A DNA stretch of 64,000 nt, taken from positions 49,380,690-49,444,689 of the forward strand of contig CM034236.1 in assembly GCA_019916065.1 (NCBI GenBank), given 5' to 3'. The notes under the pieces are model-generated. The model made no database searches. It was not told the DNA's origin and was given only the letters and a program-made list of their open reading frames with translations. This document shows positions 1 through 13,732 of this stretch, piece by piece (position 1 is the first letter of the stretch; each line of letters opens with the position of its first letter). The stretch comes from Vitellaria paradoxa. Its lineage: Eukaryota > Streptophyta > Magnoliopsida > Ericales > Sapotaceae. A program made the translations under genes and the position numbers.

Positions 1-3000
1 ATTCTCCAACTCATCTCTCCCACGATGACTTGGATGAATCTGGGGATTCTCCTGTGGTATCTGCCGCTACAGAAGGAAAGGAGATTCTTTTGTTTGGGAA
101 TGAACCTGTTGTCTTAAATGCTGACTCTGGCAAAGATAATTTGGTGACAGCATCAGATTCAATCTCCGTTGCTGATGATGAGGATTGGACTCTTGAGAAT
201 ACTGAAGAGTTGCAGGAGCAAGAAGAATATGATGAGGATGAAGAGGGTTATCAGGAAGAAGATGAAGTGCATGATGGAGAAGATGAGAATATTGACGTGG
301 CTCAAGAATTCGAAGATTTGCATCTGGAGGAGAAAGTCTCATCCCAGATGATGGACAACTTGGTCCTGGGCTTTGATGATGGTGTTGAAGTAGGAATACC
401 TAGTGATGAGCTTGAAAGAAGCTCTATGAATAAAGAAGGTACATTTCAGGTGCCAGAGGTTTCTCATGGTATCACAGAAGAGCAGGGACTAGTTCATAGG
501 ACAGAAGGTGATGTGCAACACCTTCAACCTTGGATAGTCTCCACAAATGCATATTGATAGTTCTTCCATGAGGCCCCAAGAGCTGAGAAGGCAATCCAAG
601 ATTCTATTACTCAGCTTATAAATACTGCTCCACATACCTTACAGGCATCTGATCTTTTGGTTAGTGTGGATGGGTCTAGTAGTTCTGGTTTATGTGATCA
701 GTATACAGTCTCAACTTCATTTGACACGGCATCACATTCTTCTGCTGGTCAGACTGTCATGTCTACTGCACCTGTTGGCTCCAGTCAAGCTGATGTACCT
801 GTTAAAACTTCAGTTTGGTCTGTTTTCTGGTCCTTCTCTGATACCATCTCCAGTTCCGGCTATTCAGATTGGTTCCATACAGATGCCTCTCCATTTGCAT
901 CCCCCACTTGGTACCTCCCTTACTCATGTCACCCATCACCAACCTCCACTCTTCCAGTTTGGACAGCTCAGTTATACGTCAGCTATCACGCAGGGAATGT
1001 TGCCAATGGCTCCCCGGCCAGTGACATTTGTTCAGCCCAATGCTCAGGCACATTATAGTTTGGATCAGCGATCAGGAGGTCATCTGCCTGTTCAGCCTAG
1101 TCAAGACTGTTCTACTCATAATTTGATAAAAAATGATATACTGTCTACTTCAGTGGATGTAGTAACTGCAGATAGCAATGCTCTGATACAGAAGAGTCAG
1201 GCTGAGATTTCCCATGCTAGTGAGAAGAAATTTATGTCAGAACCAGGTTCTGAAGTTATAGATAGAGGACACACTGATACAATGGTGAAAAATAACAGAC
1301 CATCAAATCGAACCTTCTCTGAAGGCAAGTTACAGACTGGACTCACATCATCCCATTCTGCCTCAACTGACAAAGATTCTAGCGGATCAAAGACTAAAGG
1401 CCCACAGTCTGGTACTAGAGGGAAAAAGTTTGCTCATTCAGCCAGAAGTTCTGTTATAAGATCATCTTTTCAGGCTAATGAGGCTTCTCATGCCGACACT
1501 AGTGGATTTCAGAGGAGACCTCGACGGACTATCCAACGAACTGAGTTTCGAGTTCGGGAAAATGGTGATAGGGGACAGTCATCTGGGTTAGTTTCTTCTA
1601 ACAACTTGGGGCAGAATGAGAGGTCAAATTTCACTCAGAAGGATGTGAGAATTTTTGTGAAGAGTGGGTCTAAGAATGGGTTGGTGGCTGATAAACCATT
1701 GAAGCAGAGAGTTCAATCTGTATCCTTAAGCTCAGTTCCAGTTTGTTCTGAGGGGACTGATTCTGAAGCCAGGCTTGATAAGCAGAAAGAAACATTAACA
1801 AAGCATCAGAGTATCACATGCTCTGGAGAAGGAAATCTAAAAAGGAACATATTTTTCGAAGGGGATGTTGATGCTCCTTTGCAGAGCGGCATGGTGCGCG
1901 TGTTTAAACAACCTGGCATTGAGGCTCCAAGTGATGAGAATGACTTCATTGAGGTGAGGTCAAAAAGGCAAATGTTGAATGATCGACGTGAACAAAGGGA
2001 AAAAGATATCAAGGAAAAAGAAATCAAGGCCAAGTCTCGGATTACAAAGGTTTTAATGGACATCCAATTTTCACCTTTTGATTTTATTACTACTTTGTTG
2101 GCTTTTTTGCTGCAATTGTTGCGTGCTGCTTAACTAAGCTTTCTTTCTTTTGTGCCAGACACCTCAGAAACCTCGATCTACTGCGCAAACTGCCATGGTG
2201 TCAATGAGCTCAAATAAAAATTCTATCTCCTTGGGTGGAGAAGCACCAAATAACATTTGCTCAGATTTTATGCCATCTGAGGGTCGAGGTCTTGTAAGCA
2301 TGGAAGTATCTTCAGGATTCACGACTATTGTGTCCCAACCTCTGGCTCCTATTGGCACGCCTACTGTTAATTCTGATTCGCAGGCTGAGAAGAGGCCTCA
2401 TAATGTCAAACAGTACTGTTCAATAAACACTTCAGTTTTGTTTAATATGCAGTTGGATGGCTTAATGATGATATGTTGTTCTTTCAGGTCCCTTGAAACA
2501 GGCTCTACTTCTGTCATATCCAATTGTGGAGAAAACCTTGGACAAGGCCAAATTTTTGAGACCAAGAATAAAATTCTGGATAATGTTCAAACATCTTTGG
2601 GCTCTTGGGGTAATGCAAGGATTAATCAACAGGTATATGGAACTATTACTCGTTGCTCTGAGATGAATAAATTTTCTTTTCTACTATAATAGTTTGTTAT
2701 AACTCGTGTCTTTAGAAAATTAGATGTCCCTAGATGTTCCTCATTTTCACCTTCTATCTTCACAAATTGTTTTATTTATTTACCTTTTGTTTTTGTGTGT
2801 GTGTGGGGTTTTTTTTTTTTTTTTGGGGGGGGGAGGGGGGAAGAAGTGATATCATTTTATGTATTGCATTTGTTTCATTAATCAAGGCTTCCCTTTTGGC
2901 CTCCTTTCCTTTTGTCCTTTTCTAATTGGGTGTGCCTACCCAAGGCATTCCTGGGGGGACGACAGCAGTCAGCTATCATGGTGGCCTTCTTCCTAAATAG

Positions 3001-6000
3001 GATTAGTTTGATATTGCCTTAGTGTCAATTATTCAACTAACCCTCAGATGCTCTTTTATTTTTATTATCTGACACACGTTAACCGACTGCAATTAACCTT
3101 TTCTTTTGGGTGAGGTCTAGTGATTTGAATGGAAACGCTACACTTAGCACTGCCTGTGGTTCATTTTGTGGAGGGTTAGGCTTATAAATGCTTGTTTGAT
3201 TAGGTTTTGTATGAAATTTGTGAAGTGATAGTCTTAGGTGAGATTGCATTGGTATTTGGCTCCATTTAAGAGATAGATTGCTGGAATTTTAGTAAGCATG
3301 CTGGAATTTTCTGGTGAGCAATTGTTTTGAGGCATGGAATCATTTGAAAAATCCAAGTGGGTGGGGAAATGGTTATTACCTCATGGAATACAGGCCTTGG
3401 AATTGAACATGAAGACTAAGGTATTTTTGTGTTTGAATTTACAATGTCTAATGACAAAGGATCGAAGATGAAGAAAAAGAGAAAGAGAGAGAACGAGGGT
3501 GGCCTATTTCATACTTAACATAAAAAAGAAGAAAGACTTTTAGGAACCCACCTTGAATTCTTCATGAATGGCTCTCCAAGTTTGGGTTGTATCACATATC
3601 ATACTATTTCAAATTCTCAAGATTAGACCTATGAAGTTGTAACTGTAAATTTTTCTATTTATAGGTTGCTAGACTACTTCTTTTACTAGCAATGTTAGGA
3701 AACCAAAAGAGGAACTTTGACTGGTAAGACCATCCTTGATTTATTGTAGACCCCACACATATAAGCACAGTCATTTAGCTTGACCAAGAATCTGACCCAT
3801 AGAGTACCACCACAACCATATCCTACAAATTTAGAAATTTCCAATTTAAAAGTGACTAGAAACGTGGTGATATGTGATATGAGAATTAATATACGTACTC
3901 AAATTTATCCCAGAACTTGATTACATAAGGTTTGATGTCCACATGAAGATTCTCAATTTGATTGTTTTCTTCTTCTTGTGCTTTGCACATGCAAGTGCAT
4001 TAGCTTGACCAAGAGTATGACTTGGACTACTATCACAGCACTGAGCTGGAAGATATGGAACTTTTCAATTTAAAAGTGGCCAGAAATATATGGACTTGAG
4101 AATAAATATAAAATACTCAAATTTAAACCTGACAGCTTGATTACATATGATTTGAAGCATGTCCATGCGAGAGAATTCCCGTTTTGTGCCTTTTCCCATT
4201 AGTGTGCTCTGCATCAGCAAATGCATTTGATTCTGGTCTCTGTATGCAATCCAAGCTGACGTTAAACTGCCTTTCTGTTTCTGTTGCTGCTTCTGCTACT
4301 TCTGTTGTTATTTGATTTGATCTTCGTATTTTGAGTCTTCAACAGCATGGGAAGACTAGCTGTTTAATTGTCCTGGCAAGATTGTCCTGATTTCAGGCAA
4401 TCTGTTTTTTTTTGGGGGGGGGGGGATTCACTTTGTGCTGCTTTTCGTGCAATTTCATTCCACATTGTTAGCATTCAGCAGGGGAACTTAGCATTAGTTG
4501 CTTTGCAGCCAAAAAAACTTGTTCCTAAACCTGCCATGAACTTCAACTTCTGGCTGTGACATCATTTGCGTTGCCTTTTCTTTCTGCTGAAGAGCTTTTA
4601 TTTGCTTGTTTTAGCAACTGCTGTACTTTAATGGTTGAGCAGTCTTCCCCAAAAGAAACAATAAAGAAAACCAAATGAAAAGAAAGAAATGCATGCACAT
4701 TGCTGTCGGAGCAGTGCTGTAACTTTCAATGCACATTTCCATTAATATGATGCATACAAAATAGGGAAAAAAAGCAATAGAATATTAGAGTTAAAATCTG
4801 TTTTTATATTTGTATTGTCTTTGGCCTCTGAAGATACTACCTAATTAATTTACATACATTTCAGGTAATGGCCTTGACGCAAACCCAACTTGATGAGGCT
4901 ATGAAACATCCTAGATTTGACACACATGTGACTTCTATTGGAGATCATACTAGCTCAGTTGCTGAACCCACCATGCCATCATCATCCATCTTGACAAAGG
5001 ACAAATCATTTTCTTCTGCAGCAAGCCCAATCAACTCCCTGCTTGCTGGGGAGAAAATTCAATTCGGTAAAGCATACACGTTAAACTGTTTTCCATGGTT
5101 ACATTTTTGTCCCATTTCTGATGGAATTTCTCCCTTCCTATTCAGGTGCAGTTACTTCCCCTACAATTCTCCCTCCTAGTAGCTGCAATGTTGCACATGT
5201 GATTGGGGCTCCTGATTCCTGTCATTCTGACATCCAATTCTCCCATAATCTCTCAACAGTTGAAAATGATTGTTCTTCATTTTTTGAGGACAAGCACCAA
5301 ACTGAACCTTGTGTTCATTTCGAAGATAGTGAGGCTGAAGCTGAAGCAGCTGCTTCAGCTGTTGCTGTTGCTGCTATAAGTAGTGATGAGATCGTTGGAA
5401 ATGGCCTGGGTACTTGCTCTGTTTCTGTTTCAGATACCAAAGGCTTTGGAGCTGCAGATAGCAATGGGATTACTAGAGGTAATATTTTTGTTTTTATCCT
5501 TCTTTTTCCTTTGGATTACTATAAACTGTTTTTTCTTCCTTTTTATGTTAACATTTTGTACTGCACCGGAGGGCTTATTTAATCTTTTGTAGGCATGGCT
5601 GGTGATCAGCAATTGGCAAGTAATTCAAGAGCTGAAGAGTCTCTCAGTGTAGCTCTTCCAGCAGATCTCTCTGTTGAGACGCCACCAATATCCCTATGGC
5701 CGCCTCTGCCAAGTCCACAGAATTCTTCAAGTCAGATGCTCTCTAATTACCCTGGAGGCCCGCCATCCCACTTTCCATTCTATGAGATGAACCCAATGCT
5801 GGGTAGTCCTATCTTCACTTTCGGTCCACGTGATGAATCTGCTGGGACCCAGTCAGAGTCCCAGAAAAGTACTGCATCTGGCTCAGGACCCCTTGGTACC
5901 TGGCAACAATGCCGTTCTGGTGTGGACTCGTTCTATGGTCCTCCGACAGGATTCACTGGTCCTTACATTGGTCCACCTGGAGGTATTCCTGGAGTACAAG

Positions 6001-7133
6001 GCCCTCCACACATGGTGGTCTATAACCATTTTCCAGTGGGACAGTTCGGCCAGGTTGGTTTGAGTATCATGGGTACCACCTATATTGCCTCTGAAAAGCA
6101 ACCAGATTGGAGGCACAATCCCACATCCTCTGCAATGGGTATTGGTGAGGGGAATATGAATAACATAAACATGGTTTCCACGCAGCCAAATCCTTCCCAC
6201 ATGGCTGCTCCCATCCAGCACCTTGCCCCTGGATCACAGCTTCTGCCCGTGGCATCTCCATTGACCATGTTCGATGTGTCTCCATTTCAGGTAAGGATTT
6301 GTGTAACAGATGATGATTTCTTCTGAACTTCAGTTTGGTAGATAATGTCATTTCTTCAATATCAGTTATCAGCTTATAAAAGGAGGCAAAAAATTGCCCA
6401 AAAAATAAAAGGCTTGAGTTACATTTGTCTTATTGCTAGCTGCTATCGGTTACTGCATAGCTAACAGTTATATCTAACTTCTGCACAGTCTTCCCCTGAC
6501 ATGTCAATCCAAGGAAGATGGTCCCATATTCCTGCAACACCCCTTCACTCTGTTCCTCTGTCAATGCCATTGCAGCAACAGGAAGCAGGTGTACTGCCAT
6601 CCCAGTTTAGCCATGGTCACCCTGTTGATCAATCATTGACTACCAACAGATTCACCGAAACTCGAACGTCAACACCATCTGACAGCAGCAGAAGTTTCCC
6701 CATGGCAACAGATGTGACCGCCAGCCAATTTCCTGGAGAACTAGGGTTAGTGGATTCATCAAACTTAGTTGGTGCAGGGGCATCGACACAGAGTGCTGTC
6801 AAGAAGAGCTCCTCTGGAGGAACTATTACAGATGGTGGAAAGACTGAGGCTGCTTGTACTAGCAATAACAACGGTAATGGCCAGAGCTTTAATGCTGTCA
6901 GAACTCATTCTTCTCAGCAGAATTTATCTGCCCAGCAGTATAGTCATTCTGCGGGCTATAATTATCAGAGAGGTGGGGTATCTCAGAAGAATAGTTCAGG
7001 GGGTGACTGGTCCCACCGCAGAATGGGTTTCCATGGACGTAATCAGTCTCTCGGTGCAGAAAAGAGTTATTCAAAAATGAAGCAAATTTATGTGGCTAAA
7101 CAGACCACAAGTAGGACTTCTACCGCTGGTTGA
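1..7133 (+). CDS. Large BAT2/PRRC2-like plant nuclear protein, copy A (5' partial, with indels)
   Basis: The gene enters at the left edge in frame 3 (SPTHLSHDDLDESG). Exons by GT/AG and phase: 1-2049, 2159-2412, 2488-2632, 4865-5066, 5146-5478, 5593-6290, 6489-7133 (TGA). Every junction from 2049 onward keeps frame. Features in order: an acidic D/E-rich stretch (bases 180-340), a proline-rich block (LQFGLFSGPSLIPSPVPAIQ, base 813 on), a basic S/R region, EVRSKRQMLNDRREQREK, an EAEAEAAASAVAVAA alanine run, and a P/G-rich tail with YVAKQTTS near the C-terminus. I recognise the family from memory (At3g50370-like, BAT2-related); its biochemical role is not established. Odd: the reading frame changes around 525-545, at about 581 (one base missing after CCCCAAGA) and at about 812 (an extra A in GTTAAAAC). 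This is either early pseudogenisation or consensus error. No in-window start codon belongs to it. Confidence 0.8.
3777..4226 (+). repeat. Diverged two-copy tandem duplication in intron 3 of copy A
   Basis: Two copies with a period of about 225 bp, each beginning AGCTTGACCAAGA (3777 and 4002). Both continue through TCAATTTAAAAGTG and TACTCAAATTTA to TTGATTACAT. They lie in the 2.2-kb intron 2633-4864, which otherwise shows only poly-T/poly-G tracts (2806-2840, 4406-4425) and no coding signal. Copy B lacks this duplication in its equivalent intron. Confidence 0.7.
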
Positions 7134-8030
7134 GCAAAGAAAGTGTGACTTCTCTGATCTTGGTGACAGTAAAGGATATCGATTAAAGCATTTTATTGAA
7201 ATCTGATACTTTGGTTAGTTTTGGCAACATCTTTTGCACTTGTAGGGTGTATTGTCTAGAATTGATTTTTGTTGACCAATATTTATAGGTAGCTGTGCTA
7301 TGCTAGTTTCATAACCAAAAGGTGGACTGATCAGTTGTAGCAGTTTTGAGTGGCTTGAAGTGTTTAGTTAAAAAGGGATTGGTGCAGCATGATATGGGGT
7401 GGTTGCTAGTTGGTGAAATCTAAAAGGCGTGTGTTGATGGCTCGTTGATAGCTTTTCTTTTTGTGTTTCTTTTGCTTGGCAGCGAATTGTTATTGTCATT
7501 TTTATCACTGCCATATGTATTTGAAACTATAATGAACCAGTAGATAATTTTTAATGTCAGTAATGATAAATTGGTTTTTTTGTTGGGGGGGGGGGGGAGA
7601 TGTTGGTCTTCTCCCAGTTGTTTTGTCTCATAATGTGTGTATTTTTGGCTTTTTCCTGATTTTGTGTCAAGAGCTGTAGTGCTGTTGAATGTCATTGAAT
7701 ATACCTTGATTCAACAAACCTTCACAGGCAGACCAATTCCCCTGGAATTTTCTTGAGCTCCAAACAAGCCCTGAGTTTTTGCTATTAAGTTTTTTGGTCT
7801 GTGATTGTGGTGATTTGTCCAATATATCAGGATCCTTCTGAATTATTGTTGGTTGTGAAGAATGATTGAGTTTTTGTTGGTCTCCTCATGGTGGTGAACT
7901 GTGCAATATTAGGATTTTATTTTATTTTTTATTTTTTACTTTTGAGAACACAGCAACAAACATGTATACCATTGAAATTCAATTCAAAATCACTAATTAA
8001 GTGAACTGTAAAAGAGAAGCACACAGAAAT
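7134..8030 (+). other. 3' flank of copy A, shared with copy B
   Basis: Up to about 7,660 this is 3'UTR and flank alignable with 23,880-24,400 downstream of copy B. Shared words include GGGATTGGTGCAGCATGATAT and TTGCTTGGCAGCGAATT. The duplicated unit therefore included several hundred bases beyond the stop codon. A T/G homopolymer junction sits at 7,579-7,600. No gene is seen. Confidence 0.6.
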
Positions 8031-8371
8031 ATTGGTGTGCAACCATCCGTTAATTTTTTGAACCCCTTGACCCATTTTAAGAGAATAGGTTTGTGGTTCG
8101 GGTTAATGTGTTGCCCGTCAAGTTTTTTTTTTTTTTAGGTTATTTAAATTTTATTTTCTTAATACTAAAATATGTATAAATATTTTTTATCATTTAATTT
8201 AAAAATATTTTTAATGTTTTGTTTTTTAAATTTTATATTTTAACGGGTCAAACGGGTCATCCGTTTAGAAAACATCCAAACACCAGCTCCATGGCATCCC
8301 TAACCCGATTTATTAACCCATTAACGAGTCGGGCTGGGTCAAACGGATTCGGATAGGCTTCCACACCCTTG
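8031..8371. mobile_element. hAT-like MITE
   Basis: Terminal inverted repeats are imperfect: TTGGTGTGCAACCATCCG at the left and, read from the other strand, AAGGGTGTGGAAGCCTATCCG at the right. The interior is AT-rich with GGGTCAAACGGGTCATCCG-type words common in plant non-autonomous hAT elements. CACAGAAA before and CACAGAGA after are a candidate 8-bp target duplication with one mismatch, though three bases separate the left copy from the TIR. Confidence 0.5.
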
Positions 8372-10446
8372 CACAGAGAAACAGAAGCAGCAGACTACGA
8401 TGGACCTTCAGTCGAGTATAATGATGAAGCACCAAAGCATGAATATAATTTGGCCTCAATGAAATCCCTTCTCGTTTGATCTTCCTCTTTGTCAGAGGAC
8501 CTTAGCTCAATAATTATAAGTATAAATTCTTTTATATCTTTAAAATCCGTTTGGATAGAGCAAAATAGAAATAAAAGAAGAGAAAATAAGAGATTTTAAA
8601 AACTATTGCTTATTTATGAGTTTTTTTTTTTTTTTGTAAAAAAAATAAAAAAAATAAAAATAGATGGAAAGAAAAGTGAGTGTTAAAATTTAATTTCATC
8701 CTTCCAAAAGTAGACAGAAATATAGGAGAATTGCTATGCTTACTTCCTTCCATTTCACCTTTGATTACACCTTAACCAAAATAATTTATTTATCTATAAA
8801 TAAAGAATAAAAAAATAAAATTATAAACATATTTTAAGGCTAAATTAATTAATTATTCTCTAACTTCTCAAAGAATGTAATAGTAAAATAATATATACTT
8901 TTTTTCTTTCTATTTCTTCTCAACTCACAAATAAAGAGAAAAAAAGTTATCATCCTTTATTTTATAAACTTACAATTCTCTTCTCTCCTAACTAATGATT
9001 TTTTTTATTTTTTTATTTTTCTCTTCTCTCTTAACCAATGGGAGGTTAAAAATTTGAAAGTAATTATGACAATAATCGTAAGCATTTTCATTGTAGTTAT
9101 AAAAATTTTTAAATAATAAGCTTATTGAAGTAATTGGGACATATAACATATTAGCAAAACAATGTGGGGATGGTTAGGGGAAAGTTTATGAGGGAAATAT
9201 AAAAAATAGTTACACATAAATATTTTCTTTTCCAATGGGGTTAACTGTTTGCACAAGCCATACTTTGGGTTTACTTATGCCACTTCCCAAAAAATTAATA
9301 TATATTTGACCACTTAAAAGAGAAATATTAATTCATTAAAATTTGAAGTATATCTAATATGATTAAAAGTGGTGAAATTTTATGTCAGTAATATTATTTT
9401 CTTTAATTCACATCAATTGAGTTACTTTAACTAATCAGAGTTTTTGTAGTAGGTGAAAGGTTTGAAATCTCCATGGCACAAAGGGTGACTAGTTGGTAGG
9501 CCCGTTATTGGTTGAAAGAACTGTATTTAATTTTTTAGATACAGATTTAAATTCCTATCAAAGTACAAGTCGTGACTTACTGATATTTTAGTTATTAGGT
9601 TAATCATTTAAATATGAATTTGTATTCTCGTCGAAGCGTGACTTGTAACTTATCAATGCTTTAGTTGTTACGCTAGTCCATGTGACTAAATTCAAAATGG
9701 GATTTACTAGAATATTTGAACTAAGCCTCATGGTTGGCCACAATTGGAGTTTACACCTTATAGAGTCAAACAAGGGCACATGTGAATGGATATTTGGTTA
9801 ATAGTGCAGGAAAATGAAAAGGTAGGGGTGGAAACGAGTTGAGCCGAGCCGAATATTAACATGTTCGAGCTCGGCTTGAAAGTTTGGTAGTAGGCTCGAG
9901 CTCGAGATCGAATAGTTAGTGGAGCTCAAGCTTAGCTCGATAAAGGAAACATGGTATTCGAGTTCGGCTCGCGAATAGCTCGGTTAAGCAATGAACTCGA
10001 TAATAAGCTCGAGTAAGCTCGAGTTCGAAATAAAGTAGAGCAATCAGCAACCACAATAGCAAAACAAAGGCTAAAATTAGCAAATGCATCAAAAACCTAT
10101 ACTGAGTAGAAACAATAAATTTATTCATGTTTATACCTTGTGCTTCACTAGAGGTACTGCTACAGAAAATAGATACTAAAACTAAGGGAATGTTGTAGAG
10201 TGCCCTATGTGAGATGGTCTCAATTCCTTGGAAACACTAGTTTTCATACTAGGCCACACCACACCAAGCTTTTGTTTGATATTACAATATGCCATATGAT
10301 ATGACAATTAAAATATAAGCACAATTTGTGCAGAATAATTGAAGATATTGTTTTAACATACATGGTACAACCCAACCTTTCATGTATAATAAAAATGTAT
10401 AGAAATTAGACAAACTTTACAATAAAGCATCAGAGGGGGGGAAAAC
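8372..10446. other. AT-rich intergenic DNA with one truncated TIR-type repeat
   Basis: There is no coding signal. From 9,823 (TAGGGGTGGAAACGAG) to about 10,035 runs a CG-dinucleotide-rich stretch of alternating GAGCTCG and CTCGAG words, typical of hAT-type plant repeats. No matching right terminus was found, so it is probably truncated. The rest is poly-A/T and AT-rich sequence. Confidence 0.45.
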
Positions 10447-10630
10447 CTTAACATCAATGAACTGTGTATCTTCCACTTCATACTCAGCAATTTCATTCTA
10501 CTCTTCTCCTTGCAAAATAACAAGTACATCATGAGCCAAGGTTTCCTCAATAGTAGGGCTGATAACAGCAGCCAAATCAATGTCTCCATCAGGAAGATGT
10601 CTTCAATGGTACAGAACCATATGGGAAAAC
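10447..10630 (-). pseudogene. Single decayed exon of a plant nucleotidyltransferase (PAP/OAS1 substrate-binding-like) gene
   Basis: Read on the minus strand after an acceptor (TTTTATAG), the exon gives VFPYGSVPLKT. After a 2-base loss it continues LPDGDIDLAAVISPTIEETL, then AHDVLVILQGEE, a TAG, and NEIAEYEVEDTQFIDVK, ending at AAG|GTTTTC. The G-S and D-G-D-I-D-L motifs match the polymerase-beta-type nucleotidyltransferase core (GS...DxD) in the family of plant proteins annotated as nucleotidyltransferases. The frameshift and the internal stop show it is dead. No flanking exon was recognised on either side, so it is an isolated fragment. Family identification is from memory. Confidence 0.7.
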
Positions 10631-11809
10631 CTATAAAATGTGCATAAAAAATCAATCAAATTGAACTTATGCTTCAACAAAATGGAAGGCTCAAAACTAT
10701 TCACCCATTGAAGTCAGAGCAAATACAAACTCTAGAGAGTACTAATACAATACTCAAAAATTAGACAGAAGAATACAACACGCTGCAGCACTTGGAAACC
10801 TCTATTCCTGAGGCATGGACACTTTAAACATTTCATGATACAAGTTATAAAAGAAATAAACCAACAGGCTGCCCTTTCAACCACTTAACCACTCCAGCTT
10901 TTTACCTAAAACAATCTTTGGTATATTTTTCATAAGGCGACAAATTTTTTCTTTCCAAAGTAAGCCTCAACAAAGCCTTAGCTCCAAATTAAGTAAAAAA
11001 TATAAAGTACACCAACACCAAAAGAAATTTTTACGTTCAACACAAGCATCAACATTAAAGGCAACAAGATAGACAGATGACTAACAAATAAGAATTGGGA
11101 AGATTAAAGTTTACTTGTGGATAAGAAAATGTTCGACTTTAGGATTTTACAATGATATCCAAGCAGCACATATCCAAACACAAGACATCACACGAACAAT
11201 ATGGATGCATTAACACGTTGATTTTCAAAAAATAAAAACAAAAAATAATAGGGCCATGGCAACAAATACATATATATTTTTATGTGCATGAAAAATGGTA
11301 ACTTCAAATAAATTTATTGTATTAAAAAGATATATTTTTTTTCCATATTATATATATAGAAAATATAGTGAAAGTGAATGGAAAAACTCTACTACTTTAG
11401 AATAACAGGTTTTAGAGCATCTAAATTTAAAGAGTCTAAATGAGGAAGAAATAATAGGTGCAATTAAAAATATTTTACTTTATCCGTCAATTAATTTTCT
11501 TCAAAAATATGATGTCCATACATATGCATTTGTGTAAGAGACATCTACTGCAAGGATTGACATAAAGAGTTATTCACATCAAAAACCAAAATGATGGAGA
11601 GTAAAGCGTGATCCTCTAATAAATTCAATTTTCAAATAATAATTAGAGCCTTAGAAAGTATGTAAGAAAGATATCCCAAATTGTTTTGTTTTTAGTAAAA
11701 GATAAATTGAGGCGTAGAAAACAAGTTGTGAATGTACCTTTTTCTAAATTGTTCTGTCAGATGTATCAACATCTACGTAAAAACCAGCTTTATGAATCTA
11801 TTCCTTTAC
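10631..11809. other. Intergenic, no feature seen
   Basis: AT-rich sequence without a recognisable exon, RNA gene or repeat boundary. If other exons of the nucleotidyltransferase relic lie here they are too decayed to recognise by eye. Confidence 0.4.
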
Positions 11810-13732
11810 TATAACACCCCGATTTTCACAACTCGTGGAGTGAGTGAAAAAGTTATACACAACGTGTGCTAAAATATCCGTTACCCTAATTAGAGTTGCA
11901 CCACCACCTTGAAGCAAACATCTATATTATATAATAATAATAATAATTTTGTTAATAACTAAAAGTAATTAATAACAACAAAACCTCGGTATAACTGGTC
12001 AACAGTGCTCCAGCCACCACCTCAATTAATAGTAGAGATTTAAGCCTTAAAGCCTTTACAATCGTATCAAACAAATTCCTAAATTATATTATAGTTCTGA
12101 ATAATGTTACAGCGACGAAAAGTAACTCCAATAATGGCCCACCTAGGTCTCAGGTTCATGACCTGCAAAAGAATCTGTAGAAACGTGAGCACTAATCCAC
12201 TTGTGCCCACGATGGATAATAACAATATATATGATATGCACACAAAAATCAGATTAGCAATAATTTCATATCAATAACTCATGAATTTCAAATTGTCGCG
12301 CATCCCAACATCAAAACATACATCAACATACATCTTGAAAATGATTCAATTGTTATCTTTCATTTATCTCTTTACCATCACATCACAATCATCGCAGTCA
12401 TAAGGCAGATACTATACAATATCGTCGTTTACGGGTCCAAACCCGATGGCCACGAGTAGCCCAATAATTATTATCGTTGTAGGCTACTAACCTCCTAGCA
12501 TGAATACCAACCCTTACGCAGGTTTAGGGTTTTCACCCCAAGGGTAATTTCTGTACCCTTCCAATTTTTCAGTATCTATAGCCCCGCAATCACAATATCG
12601 TTCACATTTCCTTTATCTCCATTATTATCATCTCAATAAAACAGCTCATTAGAATCAATTAATAACATCACATCATCACTTTCATAATCATTTTCTGTTA
12701 ATAAAATAAATCACTCAAACATTCCAAAATTGAGCATTCTCAATTACACATTTTTCATACATTTAACTATAAATATCAAACTACAACTTCAAGGGCAAAA
12801 TTATAATTTTGCATAACTTTAGGGGCAAAATCGTAATCCCAAAAGTCTTGGGGCCACTTCGTATTTATTCCAAACTTTGAGGGTCACTATGTAATTACCC
12901 AAAACTTTGCGGTCAATTTACAATTTTTCAATAAGTTTGGGGTCAAACTGAAATTTTGTAAAACCTTTGGGGTCAAATCGTAATTATATAAAAACTATTT
13001 GGGGCTAAAGGAAAATTTTGGAAACTTTCATGGAATATGCTTTGGCATATTCTTTTCTACAATTCTTTCTAGTTCTAGTGAACTCCATTTTTGTTAGTGA
13101 TATTTTGGTGGTTTGGTTTGGACAGAATTCACACAATGTAGTCTAAATTTAATTACATTCATACCAAATGATCACATAAAAATTTATTAAAATATTTTCA
13201 TATCACATATATGTAAATAAAATGCATTAAATCCCTACCTCGAATCCAAAGAAAAAGTGAAGAAATTCCAAAACTTTAAAACTTTGCTCATTTGTATCTC
13301 CCATTTTAGGCCGAATTATCATGATCCGACACCGTCATGATGATCACAACGTTAAAAATACCAAAACCCTGTTATTCCTGAACTTAAATCCTCATTTTCT
13401 CCATCTTCTTTCTCTCTTCTCTTTCTTTCTCTCTTTTCTTTTCTTTCTTTCTCGGTTTTCTTATTCCCAACACATAACACACACATATGTATATATATAT
13501 ATATATATATGTTATACTTAGTAACCAAGTCAACCAAATGAAACTTCCAGGAAAGTTCAATTTTTTTTTAACTTGGTGCCCAAGTTTCTCCATATGTGTG
13601 TGTGTATATATATATATATATATGCAAAGCAATTATATATGTACATACAAAGTAATTTTTATAATCTTAAATCTTAATTTAATTTTTTTAAAAATAATAT
13701 ATATTAAAATTTTTAAATTTTGGGTTATTACA
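11810..13732 (-). mobile_element. Ty3/gypsy LTR, minus orientation (about 1.9 kb)
   Basis: On the minus strand the sequence reads a purine tract, AAGGTTGGGAGAA, then TGTAATAACCC at 13,732. That is the usual polypurine tract followed by the 3' LTR start of plant chromovirus-type Ty3/gypsy elements. The far end (GGGGTGTTATAG, about 11,810) resembles the usual GGGGTGTTACA terminus with a decayed CA. A TA microsatellite lies at 13,487-13,511 and another at 13,606-13,622. Part of this LTR (12,399-13,565) recurs inverted at 16,863-18,050. Confidence 0.75.
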
